Source: Flavobacterium crocinum (GTDB taxonomy: Bacteria; Bacteroidota; Bacteroidia; Flavobacteriales; Flavobacteriaceae). From it: a DNA stretch of 64,000 nt. Below are positions 42,812 through 51,322 of the stretch, in pieces. The position numbers and the translations under genes are program-made. Location of the stretch: positions 3,968,001 through 4,032,000 of the forward strand of contig NZ_CP029255.1 of NCBI RefSeq assembly GCF_003122385.1, in the 5' to 3' direction. Position 1 is the stretch's first letter, and every line of letters begins with the position of its first letter. The notes beneath the pieces are model-generated. The model had not been told where the DNA came from. It did not search any database and saw only the letters and a list, made by a program, of their open reading frames with translations.

Positions 42812-43948
42812 ATGAAAAAAGTACTTTTTATCGATCGTGACGGAACGATTGTTTTAGAACCTGAAAATTATCAATTAGACAGCTTAGAAAAGCTGGAGTT
42901 TTATCCAAAAGCTTTTCAATATCTGGCTAAAATTGCCAATGAACTAGATTACGAACTAGCAATGGTAACGAATCAGGACGGATTAGGAACAGATAGTTTT
43001 CCTGAAAATACCTTTTGGCCAACGCAGAATTTTATTCTGAAAGCTTTTGAAAATGAAGGTGTTGTTTTTGATGAAATCTTTGTTGACAGATCTTTTCCGG
43101 AAGAAAATGCACCAACTCGTAAACCTAGAACGGGAATGTTGACAAAGTATTTGAACAATCCCGAATATGATCTAGAAAATTCTTTTGTTTTAGGAGATCG
43201 TTTAACTGATGTTGAACTGGCTAAAAATCTTGGTGCAAAAGCCATTTTTATGAATGATACTGATGGAGCAGGAAGCAATGAAATTTCAGCAAAACGTGAA
43301 GAATTAGACGAAACAATTGTTTTACAGTCAATGGATTGGAAAACGATTTATGAGTTTTTGAAATTAGAAGCGCGTTCAGCATCGATTACCCGTAAAACAA
43401 ATGAAACCGATATTTACATCAATCTAAACCTTGACGGAACAGGAAAAAGCAAAATCGATACCGGAATTGCCTTTTTTGACCACATGTTGGATCAAATCTC
43501 GCGTCACGGACAAATGGACCTGGAAATCCTTGTAAAAGGCGATTTAGAAGTTGATGAGCACCATACAATCGAAGATACAGCTATTGCTTTAGGAGAAGTT
43601 TTCGCGAAAGCGTTAGGAAATAAATTAGGAATTGAGCGCTACGGATTCTGTCTTCCAATGGATGATTGTTTGGCACAAGCTGCAATTGACTTCGGAGGAA
43701 GAAACTGGTTAATCTGGGAAACGGAATTCAAACGTGAAATGGTAGGAAAAATGCCAACAGAAATGTTCTATCATTTCTTTAAATCATTTACAGATGGAGC
43801 AAAAGCCAATTTAAATATCAAAGCAGAAGGAATCAACGAACATCACAAAATCGAAGCCATTTTTAAAGCTTTCGCGAAAGCCATAAAAGTAGCCGTAAAA
43901 AGAGATACTGAAAAAATGATTCTGCCAAGTACCAAAGGTATGTTGTAA
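42812..43948 (+). CDS. hisB: bifunctional histidinol-phosphatase / imidazoleglycerol-phosphate dehydratase
   Basis: The 378-residue protein fuses two pathway enzymes. Residues 1-165 are a HAD-type histidinol phosphatase ([13 protein letters not shown] with nucleophile Asp, [23 protein letters not shown]). Residues 180-378 are imidazoleglycerol-phosphate dehydratase with the metal-binding histidines in [29 protein letters not shown] and [17 protein letters not shown]. The same fusion is found in enterobacteria and many Bacteroidota. It performs two non-consecutive steps of histidine synthesis. Confidence 0.97.
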   Translation: MKKVLFIDRDGTIVLEPENYQLDSLEKLEFYPKAFQYLAKIANELDYELAMVTNQDGLGTDSFPENTFWPTQNFILKAFENEGVVFDEIFVDRSFPEENAPTRKPRTGMLTKYLNNPEYDLENSFVLGDRLTDVELAKNLGAKAIFMNDTDGAGSNEISAKREELDETIVLQSMDWKTIYEFLKLEARSASITRKTNETDIYINLNLDGTGKSKIDTGIAFFDHMLDQISRHGQMDLEILVKGDLEVDEHHTIEDTAIALGEVFAKALGNKLGIERYGFCLPMDDCLAQAAIDFGGRNWLIWETEFKREMVGKMPTEMFYHFFKSFTDGAKANLNIKAEGINEHHKIEAIFKAFAKAIKVAVKRDTEKMILPSTKGML

Positions 43949-43955
43949 AAAAGTT

Positions 43956-44104
43956 TTACCGCAAAGTACGCAAAGATTTACGCAAAGCACACAAGTTTTT
44001 TGCGTTCTTAGCGTAAATCTTTGCGAACCTTGCGGTTAAGAAAAATAGTATTAATGATTTTACATTGAAGAGAAATCTAAAATCTAAAATCTAAAATCTA
44101 AAAT
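43956..44104. repeat. inverted repeat plus AATCTAA tandem between hisB and hisH
   Basis: TTACCGCAAAG (43956) with TACGCAAAGATTTACGC pairs with GCGTAAATCTTTGCG and CTTGCGGTTAA (to 44039). A short tandem array follows, with AATCTAA repeated about four times (44074-44104), ending six bases before hisH. Confidence 0.85.
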
Positions 44105-44109
44105 TAATT

Positions 44110-44700
44110 TTGAAAATAGTAATTATAAATTACGGAGCAGGAAATATTCAAAGCATTATGTTTGCTATTGAAAGATTGGGTTTTAAAGCTGTTTTGAGTA
44201 ATGATCCTGAAGAGATTAAATCGGCTGATAAAGTGATTTTTCCTGGTGTAGGCGAAGCAAGTTCTGCAATGAGTAAACTTCGTGAAAGCGGTTTGGATAG
44301 TTTAATTCCCGAATTGAAACAACCCGTTTTAGGAATCTGTCTTGGAATGCAGTTAATGTGTAACAAAACAGAGGAAGGAAATACAGAAGGGTTGGGAATT
44401 TTTGATGTTGATGTTTTAAAATTCTCCAACAAAGTAAAAGTTCCGCAAATGGGCTGGAATCAGATTTATGATTTAAAGTCAGATTTATTTAAAGAAATTT
44501 CAGAAAATGAATTTATGTATTTGGTTCATAGTTTTTATGCGCCAAATTGCGAAGAATCTATTGCTACAACAAATTATGATGTTGAATATGCATCGGCTTT
44601 GCAAAAGGATAATTTTTACGGAACTCAGTTTCACCCAGAAAAAAGTGGTGATGTTGGGGAAAAGATTTTGGGTAATTTTCTAAAGCTAAATTCCAATTAA
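44110..44700 (+). CDS. hisH: imidazole glycerol phosphate synthase, glutaminase subunit
   Basis: HisH releases ammonia from glutamine and passes it to HisF. The 196-residue class I glutaminase starts KIVIINYGAGNIQS; GVGEASSAM forms the oxyanion strand, LGICLGMQLMC holds the catalytic cysteine, and GTQFHPEKSG the catalytic His/Glu. The start codon is TTG at 44110: no ATG keeps the conserved N-terminus, so I accept it. A TTG start may lower expression relative to hisF. Confidence 0.96.
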   Translation: MKIVIINYGAGNIQSIMFAIERLGFKAVLSNDPEEIKSADKVIFPGVGEASSAMSKLRESGLDSLIPELKQPVLGICLGMQLMCNKTEEGNTEGLGIFDVDVLKFSNKVKVPQMGWNQIYDLKSDLFKEISENEFMYLVHSFYAPNCEESIATTNYDVEYASALQKDNFYGTQFHPEKSGDVGEKILGNFLKLNSN

Positions 44701-44797
44701 TAAAATTCCAAATTCCAATTTGAAATTTCAAAAATCAAAATATCAATTTCAGTTTTAGAATCTAAAATCTAAAATCTAAAATCTGAATTCTAAAATA
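44701..44797. repeat. repeat-filled gap between hisH and hisA
   Basis: AAATTCCAAATTCCAATTTG resembles the outer arm in the hisG-hisD gap, and the following tandem AGAATCTAAAATCTAAAATC resembles the arrays before hisH and hisIE. I see no gene or promoter here. Confidence 0.65.
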
Positions 44798-44804
44798 ACA
44801 AGAA

Positions 44805-45530
44805 ATGAGAATAATACCAGCCATAGATATCATTGAAGGAAAATGTGTTCGTTTGTCCAAAGGTGATTATGATACCAAAATAATTTACAATGAGAATCCG
44901 CTTGAAGTGGCGAAATCATTTGAAGCTCACGGAATTGAATATCTGCATTTAGTAGATTTAGATGGTGCGAAATCAAGTAAAATTGTTAATTATAAAATCT
45001 TAGAGCAAATTGCCACACAAACCAGTTTAAAAATTGATTTTGGGGGCGGCTTAAAATCGGATGATGATTTGAGAATTGCTTTTGAAAGCGGTGCAAATCA
45101 AATTACAGGTGGAAGTATTGCAGTAAAAAACAGAGCGATTTTCGAAAAATGGATTTCAGAATATGGATCAGATAAAATTATATTAGGAGCTGATGCAAAA
45201 GACGAAAAAATTGCGGTTTCTGGTTGGTTAGAAGAATCAAACGAAGATTTAGTGCCGTTTATTCAAGACTATCAGTCAAAAGGAATTCAGTACGTTATAT
45301 GTACTGATATTGCTAAAGACGGAATGCTTCAAGGCCCAAGTTTTGATTTATACAGCAAAATCTTAGCAGAAGCTAACGGAGTAAAACTAATTGCTTCAGG
45401 CGGAATTTCAAGTTTTGATGAACTACCAAAATTAGCTGAATTAGGTTGTGAAGGAACGATAATCGGAAAAGCGATTTACGAAGGAAGAATTACATTAAAG
45501 CAACTTGAAAATTATATTTTAAATAAATAG
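44805..45530 (+). CDS. hisA: phosphoribosylformimino-AICAR phosphate (ProFAR) isomerase
   Basis: HisA opens the ribose ring by an Amadori rearrangement. The 241-residue half-barrel-repeat protein starts [23 protein letters not shown] with the catalytic Asp (D8); the C-terminal catalytic Asp is in [19 protein letters not shown]. Phosphate-binding loops are [10 protein letters not shown] and [12 protein letters not shown]. It is about 100 bases after hisH, past a repeat-filled gap. Confidence 0.97.
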   Translation: MRIIPAIDIIEGKCVRLSKGDYDTKIIYNENPLEVAKSFEAHGIEYLHLVDLDGAKSSKIVNYKILEQIATQTSLKIDFGGGLKSDDDLRIAFESGANQITGGSIAVKNRAIFEKWISEYGSDKIILGADAKDEKIAVSGWLEESNEDLVPFIQDYQSKGIQYVICTDIAKDGMLQGPSFDLYSKILAEANGVKLIASGGISSFDELPKLAELGCEGTIIGKAIYEGRITLKQLENYILNK

Positions 45531-45534
45531 AAAT

Positions 45535-45615
45535 TTCGCAAAGATTCACAAAGCAAAATGCAAAGATTCACAAAATTTTGCGTAGCTCTGAGAATCTTTG
45601 CGAATCTCTGTGAAA
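45535..45615. repeat. inverted repeat between hisA and hisF
   Basis: TTCGCAAAGATTC (45535-45547) pairs perfectly with GAATCTTTGCGAA (45592-45604); CACAAAG words lie between and TCTCTGTGAA follows. A frame open from 45558 reads this DNA and would give HisF a false 23-residue extension. Confidence 0.85.
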
Positions 45616-45626
45616 CAACAAAAAAA

Positions 45627-46382
45627 ATGCTTGCAAAAAGAATTATACCTTGCTTAGATATAAAAAACGGAAGAACTGTAAAAGGTGTTAATTTCGTTGA
45701 CTTACGTGATGCCGGTGATCCGGTAGAATTAGCTGAAATTTATTCGGCAGAAGGCGCAGATGAATTAGTTTTTTTGGATATTTCAGCAACTGAAGAACGA
45801 CGCAAAACACTGGTAAATATGGTGCGAAGCGTTGCCGAGAAAATCAACATTCCGTTTACTGTTGGTGGTGGGATTTCATCTGTTGAAGACGTCGATGTTC
45901 TGTTGAATAACGGAGCTGATAAAGTTTCTATCAATTCATCGGCAGTAAAGAATCCGCAGTTGATAAACGATTTAGCACAGAAATTTGGAAGTCAGTGCGT
46001 TGTTGTGGCTATCGATGCCAAACAAATTGACGGACAATGGATAGTGCATTTGGTTGGTGGAAAAGTACCAACGGAACTGAATCTATTTGACTGGGCAGTT
46101 GAAGTTGCTGAACGGGGAGCAGGAGAAATTTTGTTCACTTCAATGGATAACGACGGAACCAAAAATGGTTTCGCCAACGAAGCTTTGGCTAAACTTTCCC
46201 AATTGGTAAATATTCCAATTATCGCTTCTGGTGGCGCTGGAAATATTCAGCATTTCGTAGATTCGTTTCAAAAAGGAAAAGCGGATGCGGCTTTGGCGGC
46301 AAGTGTTTTTCATTTTAAAGAAATTGAAATTAAAGCTTTGAAGCAAGAATTAAGAAATAATAATATAGAAGTTAGAATTTGA
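45627..46382 (+). CDS. hisF: imidazole glycerol phosphate synthase, cyclase subunit
   Basis: HisF uses ammonia from HisH to form imidazole glycerol phosphate and AICAR. From ATG 45627 ([32 protein letters not shown]) the protein is 251 residues, the normal length. The catalytic Asps are in CLDIKNG and in [14 protein letters not shown]; phosphate loops are [11 protein letters not shown] and IIASGGAGN. The upstream in-frame ATG at 45558 is in repeat DNA and is rejected. Confidence 0.97.
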   Translation: MLAKRIIPCLDIKNGRTVKGVNFVDLRDAGDPVELAEIYSAEGADELVFLDISATEERRKTLVNMVRSVAEKINIPFTVGGGISSVEDVDVLLNNGADKVSINSSAVKNPQLINDLAQKFGSQCVVVAIDAKQIDGQWIVHLVGGKVPTELNLFDWAVEVAERGAGEILFTSMDNDGTKNGFANEALAKLSQLVNIPIIASGGAGNIQHFVDSFQKGKADAALAASVFHFKEIEIKALKQELRNNNIEVRI

Positions 46383-46409
46383 GAAGAAATTCAAATTTTT
46401 AAAATCCAA

Positions 46410-46461
46410 GAATCTAAGTTTAGAAATTAATCTAAAATCTGAACTCTAAAATCTAAAATCA
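46410..46461. repeat. AATCTAAA-type repeat between hisF and hisIE
   Basis: GAATCTAAGTTTAGA forms a small inverted repeat, followed by TCTAAAATCTGAACTCTAAA and ATCTAAAATC, the same words as before hisH and hisA. Confidence 0.65.
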
Positions 46462-46464
46462 ACT

Positions 46465-47061
46465 ATGGATATCGATATCAAAAGCGCGCACGGATTGATT
46501 CCGGCTATCATTCAGGATTCAGAAACAAAAAATGTTCTGATGCTGGGTTATATGAACGAAGAATCGCTTCAAAAAACAATTGAAACGCAAAAAGTAACTT
46601 TTTTCAGTCGTTCCAAACAAAGACTTTGGACAAAAGGTGAGGAGAGTGGCAACTTTTTAAATTTAGTAAGTATCAAAAATGACTGCGATGGCGATACACT
46701 TTTGATTCAGGCAAAACCTGTTGGGCCAACTTGTCACACTGGTGCAGATACTTGCTGGCAGGAACCAAATGAGGCGAACTATGGTTTTATTTCTCAATTA
46801 GAAAACACGATCAAAACACGCAGAGAAAATGCTGATTCAGAGAAAAGTTATGTAGCTTCTCTATTCGAAAAAGGAATCAATAAAATAGCTCAAAAAGTAG
46901 GAGAAGAAGCTGTAGAAGTGGTTATTGAAGCAAAGGATGATAATGATGATTTATTCCTTAGCGAAAGCGCCGATTTACTGTTTCATTACTTGATTTTATT
47001 GCAGGCAAAAGGATTTCAATTAAATGATGTTATTGAAGTTTTGAAAAAACGTCAAAAGTAA
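46465..47061 (+). CDS. hisIE: bifunctional phosphoribosyl-AMP cyclohydrolase / phosphoribosyl-ATP pyrophosphatase
   Basis: This enzyme carries out steps 2 and 3 of histidine synthesis. The 198-residue fusion has HisI at 1-105 (MLGYMNEESLQKTIETQKVTFFSRSKQRLWTKGEESGN, then DCDGDTLLIQAKPVGPTCHTGADTCW with metal Asp and Cys residues) and HisE at 110-198 (YVASLFEKGINKIAQKVGEEAVEVVIEAKD, a MazG-like fold). It ends the his operon, completing the whole pathway from PRPP in one transcription unit. Confidence 0.97.
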   Translation: MDIDIKSAHGLIPAIIQDSETKNVLMLGYMNEESLQKTIETQKVTFFSRSKQRLWTKGEESGNFLNLVSIKNDCDGDTLLIQAKPVGPTCHTGADTCWQEPNEANYGFISQLENTIKTRRENADSEKSYVASLFEKGINKIAQKVGEEAVEVVIEAKDDNDDLFLSESADLLFHYLILLQAKGFQLNDVIEVLKKRQK

Positions 47062-47078
47062 TATTTAGAACAAGTCTT

Positions 47079-47181
47079 GTCATTTCTGACCGAAGGGAGA
47101 AATCGCACTAGAAACTCCGCAAAGTATATCTCCAATCTTTGTCGATTAACTGGTGTGATTTCTCCCTTCGATCGAAATGAC
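47079..47181. repeat. inverted repeat after hisIE, GTCATTTC...GAGAAATC family
   Basis: The left arm starts GTCATTTCTGACCGAAGGGA and continues GAAATCGCA; the right arm is its near-complement TGTGATTTCTCCCTTCGATC then GAAATGAC (47154-47181). The arms are about 29 bases with few mismatches and enclose about 45 bases. It may act as the his operon 3' hairpin, but there is no T-run. Confidence 0.88.
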
Positions 47182-47218
47182 AGAAAAATGTATTATTTTA
47201 GTATTAAATAATATTGAT

Positions 47219-47815
47219 ATGAGATTACTTGTATGCTTGCTTTTATTTTTAGTTTCGACTTTAAACTATGGTTTTAAGAAAAATGTTACCCCATATTCAA
47301 TAGTTATTTCTAAAGCTGTTTTAATAGTTGATGGAACTATCTCTAAGGTCTCAAAAAACGAATATCAATTTACAATAACTGAATTTGTTAAAGGAAAATC
47401 AAACTCAAAAATAAATGTCGTTATTTGGGAAGAATGGTTATGTGATCCTAGAATTAAAGAATTAAAAAAAGGACAGAGATTAATTTTGTTTTTAGAAAAA
47501 CTGCCAAATGGTATTTTTTATCCAGTTAATGAAAGTACTGGAGAATTATATGTAGATGATAATAGTTTACCAAATATATTTCTTCCTAAGGATTTTTCAA
47601 ATCCAACAGTTTTAAAGAAAGGTATTGCTATGTTTTTGGAAACCTATACATTTTATGGGAATTTTAATGATAGATTTTATCAAAATATAAATTTTGTACG
47701 CAATAAATCTATTTTTGAAGTTTATAAAATGGCAAAAAATAATACAGCTTTTAAGTTTTTAGTTGATAATGCAGAGTATTATAAGCCAAGTGAAGTACTG
47801 CAATTTTTCTACTAG
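47219..47815 (+). CDS. secreted or periplasmic protein of unknown function
   Basis: From ATG 47219 the protein is 198 residues with a signal peptide (MRLLVCLLLFLVSTLNYGF). An apparent start 14 codons earlier (47177) is in the repeat arm and is rejected. The mature part reads VISKAVLIVDGTISKVSKNEYQFTITEFVKGKSNSKINVVIWEEWLCDP, then KKGQRLILFLEK. This is the pattern of small secreted beta-barrel (OB-like) proteins, where FVKGK...V..W and G..LILFL recur, but I cannot name the family. It is convergent with the gene at 47825. Confidence 0.65.
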   Translation: MRLLVCLLLFLVSTLNYGFKKNVTPYSIVISKAVLIVDGTISKVSKNEYQFTITEFVKGKSNSKINVVIWEEWLCDPRIKELKKGQRLILFLEKLPNGIFYPVNESTGELYVDDNSLPNIFLPKDFSNPTVLKKGIAMFLETYTFYGNFNDRFYQNINFVRNKSIFEVYKMAKNNTAFKFLVDNAEYYKPSEVLQFFY

Positions 47816-47824
47816 ATAAGTTAA

Positions 47825-48523
47825 TTATTCCAAAAACTCAAAAACAGCAAATTCTTCCGGCTGATGAAAACCAAACTTTAAACTCTTATAAGGTTGTAAA
47901 GCTTGATATTCAATCGTTTTTCCATAATCAATTCTAAAGGCATTTGCTTTCCATTTTGTACCAATTTTAGGTTTTGTAAAGTTCGCATTTCTAATCTTTT
48001 CAAGACTTGCGAAGGGAATTTTAATTTCCACAGTATATCCATCTAAATTGATATTGCTAACAGTTTCCATTCCTTTAATGTTAAAGCCTGTTTCTGTTTT
48101 CCATCCTCCACATTCAGGGGAAATACATCTTAAAAGCAGATCATAATTTGTCGAAAAGGCATTTACTCCAATCTCAACATAATTTTGTCCGTCTCCGTCG
48201 GGATCTATAAAAATTTCCACCAAATCATCAGTATAAAATATTTGTGCATCTTTAGTTTGAGGTTTTCCGACTATATTAGAATCGGTACAATTGTAGGCGA
48301 TGTACAGATTTTCATCATTCCATAAAAAAGAAACATAAGTATTTTGCAAAGCTTTTTCTCCTGAATTGTGAATGACAAAAGGCCCTAAAAAAGGTTTATC
48401 CCAGTCAGATAAATTTCCATCAATTCTTATTGGATTATTGGTTTTATATACAGGAATGTTTTGTGAATTGATAACTATAGAAAACATTATTATTAAAAAG
48501 GAAATCAGTTTCTTTAATCTCAT
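47825..48523 (-). CDS. secreted carbohydrate-binding (CBM9-like) domain protein
   Basis: A 232-residue exported protein (signal MRLKKLISFLIIMFSIVINSQ). The rest is a CBM9-like/DOMON-type sandwich: IRIDGNLSDWDKPFLGPFVIHN, then VSFLWNDENLYIAYNCTDSNI, DDLVEIFIDPDGDGQNYVEIGVNAF and YTVEIKIPFASL. In this family the module binds sugars or haem; no catalytic domain is attached, so it may bind a surface ligand by itself. It is transcribed toward the gene at 47219 with nine bases between the stops. Confidence 0.8.
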   Translation of the reverse strand: MRLKKLISFLIIMFSIVINSQNIPVYKTNNPIRIDGNLSDWDKPFLGPFVIHNSGEKALQNTYVSFLWNDENLYIAYNCTDSNIVGKPQTKDAQIFYTDDLVEIFIDPDGDGQNYVEIGVNAFSTNYDLLLRCISPECGGWKTETGFNIKGMETVSNINLDGYTVEIKIPFASLEKIRNANFTKPKIGTKWKANAFRIDYGKTIEYQALQPYKSLKFGFHQPEEFAVFEFLE

Positions 48524-48691
48524 ACTTATGAAATCTAAAATTTTAAAAGCACTAAAATAGAGAAGAATAATGAATTTGAACGTTGTTTGTTTGTATTGAA
48601 ATGATAATTTTCTAAAAAACTTGATTCGAATGTTTACATTTGTTGAAGATTAAGCTGGTTTAATTGCCTTATTATTTCAAATTTATAAATA

Positions 48692-50347
48692 ATGAAAAAA
48701 TACTTCGGTGGCGTAGTTTTCGCCTTTTTGATTGGTTTTACCGCCAATGCTCAGGGACTTTTGAATAAGTCAGAAACTGTTTTTACACATCAGGATACTT
48801 TACGCGGAAGCATCACAAAAGAAAGAGCCTGGTGGGATTTAAAATACTATCATCTGAACGTAAAAGTAAATCCTTCTGAAAAATCAATTTCAGGTTCAAA
48901 CACGGTTCGTTATACTGTTTTAACAGAAAACAACAGAATGCAGATCGACTTGCAACAACCAATGAATATTAAAAAGGTAACTCAGAACGGAAAAGAGCTA
49001 AAGTTTGAAAGAGACGGTAATGCTTTCTTCGTTACTTTGAATGAAAAACAGAAAGTGGGCGACACAAAAGATATTATAATTTCATATAGCGGAAAACCAA
49101 AAGAAGCGGTAAGAGCGCCATGGGATGGAGGATTTTCATGGAAAAAAGATAAAAATGGAAAAGATTTTATCGCAACATCTTGTCAGGGTTTAGGCGCGAG
49201 TGTTTGGTGGCCGTGTAAAGATCATATGTATGATGAAGTGGAAAATATGTTAATCAGTGTAAATGTTCCAGGAGATTTAACTGAAGTTTCTAATGGAAGA
49301 TTGCAAAGTGTCAAAAAAGAAAAAGACGGAACTAAAACTTTTAATTGGTATGTTTCAAACCCAATTAATAATTATGGTGTAAATATTAATATTGGAGATT
49401 ATGTAAATTTCTCTGAAGTATTTAAAGGAGAAAAAGGGAACTTGGATTGTAATTATTATGTATTGAGAGATAATTTAGCTTTAGCTAAAGAGCATTTTAA
49501 AGATGCTCCGAAAATGCTGAAGGCTTTTGAAAACTGGTTTGGACCATATCCGTTTTATGAAGATAGCTATAAATTAGTGGAAGTGCCGTATTTAGGAATG
49601 GAACACCAAAGTTCAGTAACTTATGGAAACCAATACAAACAAGGTTATTTAGGAAAAGATTTAAGCGGAACTGGCTGGGGATTAAAATTTGATTTCATTA
49701 TTATTCATGAGTCTGGTCACGAATGGTTTGCAAATAATATTACGTATAAAGATATTGCTGATATGTGGATTCATGAGAGTTTTACAAACTACTCTGAAAG
49801 TCTTTTTGTGGAATATTATTATGGGAAAGATGCCGGTGCTGAGTATGTTATTGGCTGCAGACAAAATATCGAAAATGATAAACCAATCATCGGACATTAT
49901 GATGTAAATAATGAAGGTTCAGGTGATATGTATCCAAAAGGAGCAAATATGCTTCATACAATGCGTCAGATTATTAATGATGATGCAAAATGGAAATCTA
50001 TTCTGAGAGGTTTGAACAAAACATTTTACCATCAGACAGTTACTTCAAAACAAATTGAAGATTATATCAACGAGCAATCAGGAATTAACTTTAACAGAGT
50101 TTATGCTCAGTATTTAACCACTACTCAAATTCCGGTTTTTGAATATATGTTTAAAAACGGAACTTTAGGTTATCACTGGACCAATTGCGTTTCGAAATTT
50201 GATATGCCTGTAAAAGTTAAAATTAACGGAGTGGAAACCTTGTTGAAACCAACTACAGAATGGCAGTCTGTCAAAACAGAGAATGAAGACAGAAAACTGG
50301 AAGTAGATAAAAACTTCTATGTAACAACTTCTAATATTATAGAATAA
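48692..50347 (+). CDS. M1-family zinc metallopeptidase, exported
   Basis: A 551-residue secreted aminopeptidase-like protein. The signal peptide is residues 1-20 (MKKYFGGVVFAFLIGFTANA). The N-terminal saddle domain runs to about 240 and the thermolysin-like domain follows. Zinc site: H339-E-S-G-H343 with E362 eighteen residues after the second His's motif (MWIHESFTNYSE). The exopeptidase substrate loop normally GxMEN reads GMEHQ (302-306). It lacks the C-terminal ARM-repeat domain of larger M1 enzymes. It probably releases amino acids from peptides in the periplasm or outside. It stands 28 bases before the beta-lactamase-like gene. Confidence 0.9.
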   Translation: MKKYFGGVVFAFLIGFTANAQGLLNKSETVFTHQDTLRGSITKERAWWDLKYYHLNVKVNPSEKSISGSNTVRYTVLTENNRMQIDLQQPMNIKKVTQNGKELKFERDGNAFFVTLNEKQKVGDTKDIIISYSGKPKEAVRAPWDGGFSWKKDKNGKDFIATSCQGLGASVWWPCKDHMYDEVENMLISVNVPGDLTEVSNGRLQSVKKEKDGTKTFNWYVSNPINNYGVNINIGDYVNFSEVFKGEKGNLDCNYYVLRDNLALAKEHFKDAPKMLKAFENWFGPYPFYEDSYKLVEVPYLGMEHQSSVTYGNQYKQGYLGKDLSGTGWGLKFDFIIIHESGHEWFANNITYKDIADMWIHESFTNYSESLFVEYYYGKDAGAEYVIGCRQNIENDKPIIGHYDVNNEGSGDMYPKGANMLHTMRQIINDDAKWKSILRGLNKTFYHQTVTSKQIEDYINEQSGINFNRVYAQYLTTTQIPVFEYMFKNGTLGYHWTNCVSKFDMPVKVKINGVETLLKPTTEWQSVKTENEDRKLEVDKNFYVTTSNIIE

Positions 50348-50375
50348 ATTTAAATTCTTTAAAAAGTTCTGACGA

Positions 50376-51233
50376 ATGATTCGTAAATTATTTTTAGTAC
50401 TAATAAGCATATTTTTAATTTCTTGTATATCTAAAAGAAAAGAGACAAGTGATGTTGTATTAGAGAAAAAAGATTCAGTTGTTGTTCGTCAGGATTTAAA
50501 AAAATATTTTGATTCTTGTGGAGTTACTGGCTCAATTGTCATTTATGATAATGTAAAGCATAAATGGATTTTATCTGATAACGTTGATACGAATGTTGAG
50601 ACATTACCGGCTTCTACTTTTAAAATTGCGAATCTTCTCATTGCACTTGAGACAAAAACAATTAGCAGTGAAAATGATGTCGTAAAATGGGTAGGAACAA
50701 CAGATACTGTAAAATATGGTTACAGGCCTGAAATCTATCATGATATGACTGTAAAAGAAGCTTTTGAAGTTTCTGCGGGCTGGGTATTTATAGAATTGGC
50801 AAAGAAAATTGGCAGAAAAAATTACGAAAAGTATCTAAAGTTATGTCATTACGGAAATGTCAATCTCTCTCAAAAAGACAATGATTTTTGGAATTTTGGT
50901 GATTTTGGAATTTCTCCTGTTAATCAGGTTGAGTTTGTAAAAAAGCTATATGATGAAAAGCTGCCTTTTTCAAAGAGAAATATGCAGATTGTAAAAAACG
51001 TTATGCTTGGTGAAAAAGGTTCTGGTTATGAAATTCATTCCAAAACAGGATGGACCAGAGAAAAAGGATTTAATATTGGCTGGTGGGTAGGATACATTCA
51101 AAAAGAAAATGGAAGTTATTTTTTTGCTACCAGACTTTTACAGAACAGAAATAGTAATAGAGCTGATTTTGGCAGTTGCCGAAAGGATATTACAAAAAAA
51201 GTATTTAAGGATTTGAAAATTACGAGTTTTTAG
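50376..51233 (+). CDS. class D beta-lactamase-like (OXA-type) lipoprotein
   Basis: A 285-residue lipoprotein (lipobox LISC, C17) with the penicillin-recognising serine fold. Active-site motifs: S80-T-F-K83 (PASTFK), YGN at 159-161 (CHYGN), FW at 171-172 and KTG at 223-225 (HSKTGW). The second motif, usually S-x-V in class D enzymes, reads S133-A-G135. Chromosomal class D-like genes are common in environmental Bacteroidota, and some have weak hydrolysis or PBP-like or sensor roles. Whether it hydrolyses beta-lactams cannot be told from sequence. A strong terminator follows. Confidence 0.85.
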   Translation: MIRKLFLVLISIFLISCISKRKETSDVVLEKKDSVVVRQDLKKYFDSCGVTGSIVIYDNVKHKWILSDNVDTNVETLPASTFKIANLLIALETKTISSENDVVKWVGTTDTVKYGYRPEIYHDMTVKEAFEVSAGWVFIELAKKIGRKNYEKYLKLCHYGNVNLSQKDNDFWNFGDFGISPVNQVEFVKKLYDEKLPFSKRNMQIVKNVMLGEKGSGYEIHSKTGWTREKGFNIGWWVGYIQKENGSYFFATRLLQNRNSNRADFGSCRKDITKKVFKDLKITSF

Positions 51234-51254
51234 AAATTGTTCTTTAAAAATATA

Positions 51255-51297
51255 AAACCCGACAGGTTTTTTAAAAACCTGTCGGGTTTGTTTTTTT
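51255..51297. terminator. intrinsic terminator, also a CCCGACAGG repeat-family palindrome
   Basis: AAACCCGACAGGTTTTT (51255-51271) pairs perfectly with AAAAACCTGTCGGGTTT (51273-51289), followed by GTTTTTTT. It ends the beta-lactamase-like gene and, by symmetry, could act for the convergent gene at 51323. Confidence 0.93.
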
Positions 51298-51322
51298 ACA
51301 CAGAGTTTATTGTGATTTATAT

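Noticed and set aside
45558..45626. N-terminal extension of HisF
   Set aside because: Read from an inverted repeat; [12 protein letters not shown] at 45627 is the family N-terminus.
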